Assembly: GCA_958296245.1 (NCBI GenBank)
Contig: OY282458.1
Span: forward strand, 806,001-870,000
DNA from: an uncultured Dehalococcoidia bacterium
GTDB taxonomy: Bacteria > Chloroflexota > Dehalococcoidia > Lucifugimonadales > G958296245
Length of the DNA stretch: 64,000 nt
Reading direction: 5' to 3'
In this document: positions 25,650 through 31,819 of the stretch, piece by piece
Layout: every line of letters begins with the position of its first letter
How positions within the stretch are numbered: position 1 is the first letter of the stretch
Made by a program: the position numbers and the translations under genes
Notes under the pieces: generated by a model
What the model saw: the letters and a program-made list of their open reading frames with translations, nothing else
Told to the model about the DNA's origin: nothing
Databases searched by the model: none

Positions 25650-27535
25650 TGCACGGGGGCCCGGGAGGCGCCGGGTGGATGCGCGGCGCCATGATGCGGG
25701 GAGGCCAGCACCCCGGCCGGTTCGGCCGGATGGACTTGGACGACGGCGGGGGAGGAGCCCCATACGACCACAAGGTCGTCGTCCGGCTGATGGCCTACTT
25801 CAAGCCGTACAAGTGGCACGTAGCGGCTACGGTAGTGGCCATGCTGGCCTACTCGGCTACCGTTGTGGCGTTGCCGTGGACCGTCAAGTGGACCATAGAC
25901 TCGTTCATTCGCCCGGGCGACCTGTCCGGCCTCAACGTCGCGGTGGCGGCCTTCGTATCGGTGGCGCTCTTCCAGTACCTGAGCGGCTACCTCCATCAGA
26001 GGCTCATGGCGCTGGTCAGCCAGCGCGTGCTGTACACGCTGAGGGTGCGGCTGTTCAACCACCTTCAGCGGCTGTCCCTCTCCTTCTTCGACCGCAGCGA
26101 AGTGGGCATCCTGATGTCGCGCGTCCAGAACGACGTGCAGCAGCTCCAAGCCTTCACGGAGGTGTTCCTGACCAGCTTTGCCAACGTGCTGAGCCTCGTG
26201 GGCATAGTGGCGGCGATGATCGTCATGGACGCGTCGCTGGGCCTGATGACGCTGTCCGTGGCGCCCGTCCTGTTCGTCGTCCTGGTGCTGTGGCAGAGGG
26301 CGGCCCGCGGCACCTTCATGCGCGTGCGCGGGGCGATTGCCGTCGTGAACTCCGGCCTCCAGGAGAACATCTCCGGCGTGCGCGCCGTCCAGAGCATGAG
26401 CCGGGAGCAGGCCAATATCCGCCGGTTCGGGCGGGCCAACTACGATAACCTGGAAGCCAACCTCCGAGCGGGCCGGCTGACCGCAGCGCTGCTGCCGTCG
26501 GTGGAGATGATGACGGCGGCCGGGCTCGCGATGGTGGTCTTCTTCGGCGGCAGGCAGGTATTGAGCGGAGAGTTGGAGGTGGGGGTGCTCGTAGCCTTCG
26601 CCCTGTACATCCTACGCTTCTTCGATCCGGTGCGGCAGCTCACCATGGAGTACAGCCAGCTTCAGCGCGCCATGGCCGCGGGGGCGCACATCTTCCAGCT
26701 CTTGGACGAGGAGCCGGAGATAGTCGACCGCCGGGGGGCGGCGAGTCTGAGTAGAGTGCGCGGCGAGGTGCGTTACGAGGGGGTATGGTTCGAATACGAG
26801 CCCGGGGCGCCGGTGATTCGCGGGGTGGACCTGCGCATCCGGCCTGGGGAGACTGTAGCCCTCGTCGGCCCCACCGGCGCCGGCAAGACCACCATGGCGT
26901 CGCTCCTGATGCGCCATTATGACGTCACCAGTGGGCGGATCACGATAGACGGCAAAGACCTGCGCGAGGTGTCGCTGAACTCACTGGCGCGCCAAATGAG
27001 CATGGTCCCGCAGGAACCGGTACTCTTCTCCGGGGCCATCGCCGACAACATACGCTTCAACCGGACCGACTTGAGCGACCGGCAGGTGGCCGAGGCGGCC
27101 AGGGCGGCCGGCGCGGACGAGTTCATCAGCAAGTTGCAGCAGGGCTACGACACGCCGCTCAACGAGCGCGGCGGCAACCTGAGCGTCGGACAGCGCCAGT
27201 TGATCAGCTTCGCCAGGGCGCTGGCGGCAGACCCGCGAATCCTCATTCTCGACGAGGCCACGGCGAACATCGACACGTACACCGAGTCGCTCATCCAACA
27301 AGCCCTTGGGGAGCTGCTGCGAGACCGGACCTCCATCGTCATCGCCCACCGCCTGTCCACCATACGCAACGCGGACCTCATAGTCGTGATGGACCAGGGC
27401 GCCATAGCTGAGATGGGCGGCCACGACGATCTGATGGCGCGCGGCGGCCTTTACGCCCGGCTGCACTCCCTGGCGTCCGGCGGCGGAGAACCGGCCCCGC
27501 GTCCATCTCCATCGAGCTATGGGGGCATTGCCTGA
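25646..27535 (+). CDS. ABC exporter half-transporter, catalytic subunit
   Basis: 629 aa with a Gly/Met-rich N-terminal tail (~30 residues), a six-helix membrane domain and a nucleotide-binding domain. Walker A is GPTGAGKTT (~408), Q-loop MVPQEPVLFSG, signature NLSVGQRQL with Val in place of Gly, Walker B ILILDEATANID with the catalytic Glu, and switch IAHRLSTI. The pattern is complementary to the previous subunit: the competent ATP site would combine this Walker A/B with the upstream LSGGQ, and the other site is degenerate twice over. That is strong sequence evidence for an obligate heterodimer. It is the last gene of the marR operon; a stem-loop follows. Confidence 0.92.
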   Translation: MMHGGPGGAGWMRGAMMRGGQHPGRFGRMDLDDGGGGAPYDHKVVVRLMAYFKPYKWHVAATVVAMLAYSATVVALPWTVKWTIDSFIRPGDLSGLNVAVAAFVSVALFQYLSGYLHQRLMALVSQRVLYTLRVRLFNHLQRLSLSFFDRSEVGILMSRVQNDVQQLQAFTEVFLTSFANVLSLVGIVAAMIVMDASLGLMTLSVAPVLFVVLVLWQRAARGTFMRVRGAIAVVNSGLQENISGVRAVQSMSREQANIRRFGRANYDNLEANLRAGRLTAALLPSVEMMTAAGLAMVVFFGGRQVLSGELEVGVLVAFALYILRFFDPVRQLTMEYSQLQRAMAAGAHIFQLLDEEPEIVDRRGAASLSRVRGEVRYEGVWFEYEPGAPVIRGVDLRIRPGETVALVGPTGAGKTTMASLLMRHYDVTSGRITIDGKDLREVSLNSLARQMSMVPQEPVLFSGAIADNIRFNRTDLSDRQVAEAARAAGADEFISKLQQGYDTPLNERGGNLSVGQRQLISFARALAADPRILILDEATANIDTYTESLIQQALGELLRDRTSIVIAHRLSTIRNADLIVVMDQGAIAEMGGHDDLMARGGLYARLHSLASGGGEPAPRPSPSSYGGIA

Positions 27536-27546
27536 CGCGGCGTCTT

Positions 27547-27578
27547 GCCTTCCATAGCCTGAGGAGCTACGGGAAGGC
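27547..27578 (+). terminator. Stem-loop after the ABC operon
   Basis: GCCTTCC (27547-27553) pairs with GGAAGGC (27572-27578), and TAGC pairs with GCTA inside. It lies 12 bp after the stop codon. There is no U-run, so the terminator call rests on position and stem only. Confidence 0.4.
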
Positions 27579-27653
27579 GAGATAGGCCCACCCGCCTGAT
27601 GCGGGCGGTTCGGCGTCACCGTCAAGCCTCGGGTCAGTCAGGGCGAAGCTTAA

Positions 27654-27883
27654 ACTGTTCACTCTGTGAGACCCGAAGGGGGGAGTCCGGAGAGGTTTCT
27701 CCCCCTCCGGCAGGGGGCCCTCAGACCCCCTGCGCGGCAAACACCGGGAGCAGGCGATTCTTTCCCTCTGGCAATGGTCTGGGGGCTGCGCCCCAGTACC
27801 AAGGGGCGGGCGGGTGGGGATCAAAGACGTCTGCTCTATCGGGGCTACGCCAGTCGAAAAGGGCCTAACGAACTCGGAACAGT
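27654..27883 (+). repeat. MITE-like element 1, longest copy (A)
   Basis: About 230 bp, bounded by imperfect terminal inverted repeats: left ACTGTTCACTCTGTGAGACC, right (reverse complement) ACTGTTCCGAGTTCGTTAGG. Inside are short GC-rich hairpins (CAGGGGG/CCCCCTG, GGGGGCTGCGCCCC) and the stretch GGGGATCAAAGACGTCTGC. The inverted copy at 55241-55410 matches it closely by eye over both ends. It contains no gene. The gap 27536-27961 holds this element, the stem-loop above and the tRNA promoter. Confidence 0.75.
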
Positions 27884-27923
27884 TATCTATGACAGAATCA
27901 TAGACCGTTGACACATTAAGGTC

Positions 27924-27951
27924 TTGACTAAAGAAGCCGCGAAGCCATAAT
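27924..27951 (+). promoter_or_regulatory. Promoter of tRNA-Gly
   Basis: TTGACT (27924-27929) and CATAAT (27946-27951) are separated by 16 bp and end 10 bp before the first base of the tRNA, a standard position for a stable-RNA promoter. Confidence 0.6.
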
Positions 27952-27961
27952 CTCAAGTAAC

Positions 27962-28036
27962 GCGGGAGTAACTCAGCGGTAGAGTTCCTGCCTTCCAAGC
28001 AGGATGTCGCCGGTTCGAATCCGGTCTCCCGCTCCA
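27962..28036 (+). tRNA. tRNA-Gly (anticodon TCC)
   Basis: A full cloverleaf is visible. The acceptor GCGGGAG pairs with CTCCCGC, the D-loop contains AGCGGTAGA, the anticodon stem CCTGC/GCAGG closes the loop CTTCCAA with anticodon TCC, and the T-arm is CCGG-TTCGAAT-CCGG. The CCA end is encoded (28034-28036). Confidence 0.97.
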
Positions 28037-28091
28037 CCTCGATGAAACGCGCCCAGGCCGAGGACCGGGCCACGGCAAGGAGACCATATCT

Positions 28092-28901
28092 ATGGAAGTC
28101 ACCGAACATCGCCCCGGGATGTTTAGCTGGGCGGACCTGGAGACGCCGGACCCGGAGGGGTCCAAGGCGTTCTACACCGAGATTCTGGGGCTGACGGCTA
28201 CCGATTTGCCGGTACAGCAGGGCATGGTCTACACGATGCTCTCTAAGAACGGCAAAAACGTTTGCGCCATCTACCGAATGCCTGAGGAACGGATGCCTCA
28301 GGAGGTGGAGCAGATGACTAGGCGGCATCCTGTATGGCATAGCTACTTCACGGTGAAGAGCGCGGACCAGGCTGCCGCCCGGGTAACCGAGCTCGGCGGC
28401 GCCGTGCTGATGGGGCCGGTAGACGTGATGGATTCGGGCCGGATGGTGGTGTCCCGGGACCCCGCGGACGCTGTCTTCTTCGTCTGGGAGCCGAAGAACC
28501 ACATAGGCGCTCAGGTCTTTGGCGAGCCGGGAGCCCTAGCCTGGAACGAACTGTACACAAACGACACCGAGGCGGCCGCGAGGTTCTACACAGGCCTCTT
28601 CGGCTGGTCGGTGAACAAGACGGCCAGCGCCGACGGAGGAGAGTACACGGAATACCGACTCGGCGGCGCGTCGGCGGCCGGCATGATGGCCATCAGGAAG
28701 GAATGGGGCGAGGTCCCCCCTAACTGGGCGGTCTACTTCGCAGTTGCCGACCTCGACGCCTCGCTGGACAAGGCGAATAGCCTCGGCGCAAACGTGGTGA
28801 TGTCACCCATGGAAGTTGAGCACGTGGGCCGTTTCGCGTTCCTGTGTGACCCGCAGGGGGCCCACCTAGCCCTGATCCAGCTCTCGCGTCCGGCCTCGTG
28901 A
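28092..28901 (+). CDS. VOC-superfamily protein with two glyoxalase-like domains
   Basis: 269 aa made of two tandem VOC (glyoxalase/bleomycin-resistance/dioxygenase) modules. The first is ~residues 8-130 (GMFSWADLETPDPEGSKAFY, ending RDPADAVFFVWEP), the second ~145-265 (WNELYTNDTEAAARFYTGLF, ending CDPQGAHLALIQL). Each shows the beta-alpha-beta-beta-beta order with FY(T) in the helix. Proteins of this two-domain type are small cytosolic enzymes or binding proteins, often metal-dependent, and the substrate cannot be predicted. GGAG lies ~10 nt before the ATG. It stands alone between tRNA-Gly and the convergent ccm genes. Confidence 0.88.
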   Translation: MEVTEHRPGMFSWADLETPDPEGSKAFYTEILGLTATDLPVQQGMVYTMLSKNGKNVCAIYRMPEERMPQEVEQMTRRHPVWHSYFTVKSADQAAARVTELGGAVLMGPVDVMDSGRMVVSRDPADAVFFVWEPKNHIGAQVFGEPGALAWNELYTNDTEAAARFYTGLFGWSVNKTASADGGEYTEYRLGGASAAGMMAIRKEWGEVPPNWAVYFAVADLDASLDKANSLGANVVMSPMEVEHVGRFAFLCDPQGAHLALIQLSRPAS

Positions 28902-28994
28902 AGGACAAAGGGCAGGTCCCGCTGACTACGATACAGCGTGACGCGCTCGATCTGTTCGGCGAGTCATCCTCCGACTGACGCGGCGTGAGGTGAA

Positions 28995-29023
28995 GGCGCG
29001 GCGCTGAGTGACGGAGCCGCGCC
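28995..29023. terminator. Hairpin between convergent genes
   Basis: GGCGCGGC (28995-29002) pairs perfectly with GCCGCGCC (29016-29023) over a 13-nt loop. It lies between the VOC gene (+) and ccmB (-), so it may end transcription from both sides. No clear T-run. Confidence 0.5.
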
Positions 29024-29031
29024 CCCTTGCG

Positions 29032-29703
29032 TCAGTCCTCGACCACTGCTACGAAGGCCACGGGGCATACGACCAGGAACACCGCGTCGAACACTGCCAG
29101 GAGCCCTATCCATTGCCACGCCTCCACGGACTGCGCGGCCCCAAGCGATAGACTCGACGCCTCCACAGCCGCCACGATTAACGGTACGGCCACGGGGAAG
29201 AATAGGATGGGCAGCATCACCTCGCGCGCCCGCGTGTTCACCGCTATGGCTGAGAAGAGAGTCCCGACCGCCGCTATGCCCAGGGTGGTCAGCAGCGCAA
29301 TAGGGACGAGCTCAGCCGCCGCGTCCGCTACGTCATAGAGCACTATGAAGACGGGGAGGACGACGACCTCGACGAGGGTCATGAACACGAAGCAGGCGAG
29401 CATCTTGCCGAAGTAGATCGTGTCCCGGCTCACCGGAGCCAGCATGAGGCCCGTCAAGTTGCCGTGGTCCTTCTCCTGGGAGAACGAGCGCGCCAACCCT
29501 ACAACCCCGCCGAACACGATGGCGACCCAGAGGACGCCGGGCGCCACCAGTGCTATAACCCTTGGGGTCGGCTCGAACGCGAAGCTGAAGACGACGATGG
29601 TCATCAGGGAGAAGACCAGCACGGGGACGACGAAATCCCGCGTGCGCAGTTCGAGCAGGACGTCCTTCCACATCAGGGCCAGTACCGGCCCTAGGAAGCT
29701 CAC
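29032..29703 (-). CDS. ccmB: Heme exporter subunit CcmB
   Basis: 223 aa, the usual CcmB length, with about six hydrophobic helices. The N-terminus carries the family's conserved block (WKDVLLELRTRDFVVP, then FSLMTIVVFSFAFEP) and the loop LARSFSQEKDHGNLTGLMLAP. With CcmA it forms the membrane complex of cytochrome c maturation system I. It overlaps the end of ccmA by 4 bp (ATGA) on the minus strand. No ccmC, E, F or H lies beside it, so the rest of the pathway must be elsewhere or missing. Confidence 0.9.
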   Translation of the reverse strand: MSFLGPVLALMWKDVLLELRTRDFVVPVLVFSLMTIVVFSFAFEPTPRVIALVAPGVLWVAIVFGGVVGLARSFSQEKDHGNLTGLMLAPVSRDTIYFGKMLACFVFMTLVEVVVLPVFIVLYDVADAAAELVPIALLTTLGIAAVGTLFSAIAVNTRAREVMLPILFFPVAVPLIVAAVEASSLSLGAAQSVEAWQWIGLLAVFDAVFLVVCPVAFVAVVED

Positions 29704-30431
29704 GGCTTCGCTCCCACGTCTTCCTCAGAGGCTTCCCCCCGCGCCGGAGAGGCCGCCGCGCCCCCGGCCGGGAGGTGCATCCGGCGCTCGGAGCCAACCG
29801 TGGGAGCCGGGTTGTGCGTAGTCATCACCACCGCGCCGCCCGACCCTGCAACGCCGCTCACCACCGACTCCAAGAGACTCAGGGCGTGCCGGTCGAGGCC
29901 GGTCTCCGGCTCGTCCATGAGGAGAATGGACGGCTCGTGGAGCAGCGCCCTTGCTATCGACACACGCTTCCGTAGGCCGTGGGACAGCGTCTCCACCCTG
30001 TCGCCTAGCCTGGGCCGCACCCCCAGGCGGTCTGCCGCCGCCTCCACGCGGGCATCCAGCCTATCGAGGCTGAACATACGCCCTGTGAATCTCAGGTTCT
30101 CGCGGACGGTCAGGCCGTCGTAGAGCAGCGGTTCGTGGGTTACGGCGCCGATGAGCCTGCGGGCCATACTTCCCATACGGCTCAGCGGCAAGCCGTCCAC
30201 CTCGATGGAACCCGCGTCAGGCCGCGTCAGGCCTGCTAGGACCCTTATCAAAGTCGTCTTGCCGGCGCCGTTGGGACCGGATACCGAGAGCACCTCCCCC
30301 CACCGCACCTCCAAGCTCAGGCTGCGCAGCACGGGAGTTCGCCCAAAGGCCTTGCAGAGACCTTCCACGCGGATCGCCGCCGGGCCCTGCGCGTCTGCGT
30401 CGGCCTCAGGAGTGTTGGTCATCCGTGGCAT
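29700..30431 (-). CDS. ccmA: Cytochrome c maturation ATPase CcmA
   Basis: 243 aa, a single ABC ATPase domain: Walker A GPNGAGKTT, Q-loop VTHEPLLYDGLTV, Walker B SILLMDEPETGLD and switch MTTHNP. The signature reads LSHGLRKRV instead of LSxGQ, an unusual variant. The last ~30 residues are a low-complexity tail. The call as CcmA rests on the overlapping ccmB downstream; on its own it would only be a short ABC ATPase. An ATG at 30422 (MTNTPEA) is an alternative start. It powers release of holo-CcmE in known systems. The gene diverges from queF across a ~240-bp gap. Confidence 0.85.
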   Translation of the reverse strand: MPRMTNTPEADADAQGPAAIRVEGLCKAFGRTPVLRSLSLEVRWGEVLSVSGPNGAGKTTLIRVLAGLTRPDAGSIEVDGLPLSRMGSMARRLIGAVTHEPLLYDGLTVRENLRFTGRMFSLDRLDARVEAAADRLGVRPRLGDRVETLSHGLRKRVSIARALLHEPSILLMDEPETGLDRHALSLLESVVSGVAGSGGAVVMTTHNPAPTVGSERRMHLPAGGAAASPARGEASEEDVGAKP

Positions 30432-30572
30432 GAGGCTATGGGCCTGAATCCTTCACGCGCCGTTATGGCGTCCGCGCGAGTGACAGGCCCGACGGTGTGA
30501 CTGTATCTATACAATTGGACGTGAGGCCGCCATGAGGTAAGGGTATCCTGCCCTATCTCCGCCAAGAAGGGA

Positions 30573-30608
30573 GGGCTGCAAGGAAGCCATGAGCGGTTTC
30601 TGCAGCCC
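30573..30608 (+). promoter_or_regulatory. Structured leader of queF
   Basis: The outer stem GGGCTGC (30573-30579) pairs perfectly with GCAGCCC (30602-30608). The inner stem GAAGCC (30583-30588) pairs with GGTTTC (30595-30600) with one G-U. An almost identical arrangement with compensatory changes precedes gyrB (31756-31792). It is followed by CGCTAACTGAT (CGTTAATGAT at gyrB). It does not match a preQ1 riboswitch that I recognise, although queF is a common target of one. Confidence 0.5.
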
Positions 30609-30675
30609 GCTAACTGATATTATATGCGAGGCTGGGGAGTCGGCGCGCCGAGCCCGCACTGAGGGAGACGCTCCT

Positions 30676-31098
30676 GTGGCAACGATAGAGAGCCTGCTTC
30701 ACGAGTACGACGCGTTGAACAAGCGGTTCGAGGCGAGGGCGCAGACCGCGATAGATCCCACGTGCTTGCTCGTCTTCGACTACGAATACCCCGAACAGGA
30801 ATCCGAAGTCGTCATCGCCTCGGAGGAGTTTACCGCGGTGTGCCCGTGGAACGGCCTCCCCGACTTTGGCACGCTGACGGTCAGCTACGTCCCGGGCAGG
30901 TCGTGCATTGAGCTCAAATCGCTCAAGTACTACCTGCTGTCCTACTCAGGGGTGGGGATCGTCCAAGAGCACGCCGCGAACCGCGTCCTGAGAGATCTGG
31001 TCCGCGCCTGCCGGCCCCGGAGCATGACGGTGGTCTTGGACTACAAGCCCAGAGGCGGCCTTCACACCACCGTAACCGCCAGCTACAACCCCGGCTGA
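30676..31098 (+). CDS. queF: NADPH-dependent 7-cyano-7-deazaguanine (preQ0) reductase
   Basis: 140 aa from the GTG at 30676, which has GAGGGAG 8 nt upstream and gives the N-terminus MATIESLLHEYDALN. An ATG at 30589 is open in frame but lies in the loop of the leader hairpin and would add a tail atypical of the family. Family motifs: EEFTAVCPWNGLPDFGTL with the catalytic Cys (C56) and Asp (D63), and SYVPGRSCIELKSLKYYLLS matching the ESKSLK signature, with Glu at E79. This is the short unimodular type (Bacillus QueF is 165 aa). It reduces preQ0 to preQ1 in queuosine synthesis. No other que gene is nearby. Confidence 0.92.
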   Translation: MATIESLLHEYDALNKRFEARAQTAIDPTCLLVFDYEYPEQESEVVIASEEFTAVCPWNGLPDFGTLTVSYVPGRSCIELKSLKYYLLSYSGVGIVQEHAANRVLRDLVRACRPRSMTVVLDYKPRGGLHTTVTASYNPG

Positions 31099-31210
31099 CG
31101 CGCCGCAAAGCCCAACATGGGCAGTGCGCCGCCATTGGGACCACCGGATGTTGTGGTATACTCCGTGCACTTGGAGCAGGCCACGCGCCGGGCCGTCTAG
31201 GAGTGGGCAC

Positions 31211-31271
31211 GCCCCAATAGCAGGCCTCAGATTCCTCACTCCGCCGGCTCTGCGTTCGGAATGACGGGTTG
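31211..31271 (+). repeat. Dispersed repeat family 3 (R2), copy 1
   Basis: CCCAATAGCAGGCCTCAG, then ATTCCTCACTCCGCCGGC and TGCGTTCGGAATGACGGG, recur in inverted orientation at 34069-34122 with few differences. It lies in the 721-bp gap 31099-31819 between queF and gyrB, which holds repeats and the gyrB promoter region but no gene that I can support. Confidence 0.6.
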
Positions 31272-31340
31272 GGTGGCGCGGCGGGGGATTTGGGCAGGCT
31301 TTCACGGTTCGACTCATAGAGGCTGAACAGCTACGCGGAA

Positions 31341-31484
31341 GCCTGTCCCAGATAGTAGGCGGTGTCGTTTCATTAGGAACGGCGCTACACTCATCCGCCT
31401 CCGGTGCAGGCCGGAATCCTAGGGGTGGTGCGGGCGAGACGCCCGCGCTCCCAGGAGGCGCCTACTAACTTTGGGACAGACCCG
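31341..31484 (+). repeat. MITE-like element 2, full copy
   Basis: 144 bp with imperfect terminal inverted repeats: left GCCTGTCCCAGATAGTAGGC, right (reverse complement) GTCTGTCCCAAAGTTAGTAG. The interior holds the hairpin GCGGGCG-AGA-CGCCCGC. Partial inverted copies lie at 1063-1135 (interior) and 40203-40245 (left end). No coding potential. Confidence 0.65.
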
Positions 31485-31687
31485 CTGCACGGCCAAGGTT
31501 TTGATTTATGTCTAAGAAAGTCGTAAGATATGGGGGTGCAATCGTATTGAATTTCTGCTCCGCTATGCCGTCCACTTAGGTGGAGGCGCACGTAGTCCGC
31601 GCCGTGTGGGCGCTTCCGCTTGGGAGGTCCGCTAGGCTTTCGGGGCTACGGGTTGTGCAGAGGGGCGAAGCCCCTCAATGCTGGGAG

Positions 31688-31725
31688 TCTGAGGGCCTGC
31701 CGAAGGGGTGTCCCTCAGATATAAT
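31688..31725 (+). promoter_or_regulatory. Hairpin element and -10 box upstream of gyrB
   Basis: TCTGAGGG (31688-31695) pairs with CCCTCAGA (31712-31719), and a consensus TATAAT (31720-31725) follows at once. No good -35 is seen at the right spacing. Related elements lie at 35173-35197 and 53011-53036, so the -10 box seems to travel with a repeated hairpin. Confidence 0.5.
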
Positions 31726-31755
31726 CTCTTCCACACTCCCAGGCTAGGTAAGGAA

Positions 31756-31792
31756 GGGTTGCAAGGAATCCGGAAGCGTCTTCCCGCAGCCC
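31756..31792 (+). promoter_or_regulatory. Structured leader of gyrB
   Basis: The outer stem GGGTTGC (31756-31762) pairs with GCAGCCC (31786-31792, one G-U), and the inner hairpin is GGAAG-CGT-CTTCC (31772-31784, counting the extra unpaired bases). It matches the queF leader in sequence (TTGCAAGGAA, GCAGCCCG) and shape. The gyrB ribosome binding site follows 16 nt later. Confidence 0.5.
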
Positions 31793-31819
31793 GTTAATGA
31801 TGACTGACAGGAGATCTGT

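Noticed and set aside
30573-30620. queF leader as a preQ1 riboswitch
   Set aside because: queF is a usual target, but the sequence does not match the class I, II or III patterns that I know, and the same leader precedes gyrB, which is unrelated to queuosine.
30589-30675. Upstream ATG extension of queF (29 extra residues)
   Set aside because: The ATG lies in the loop of the leader hairpin, has no ribosome site, and QueF proteins of this type begin close to the GTG at 30676.
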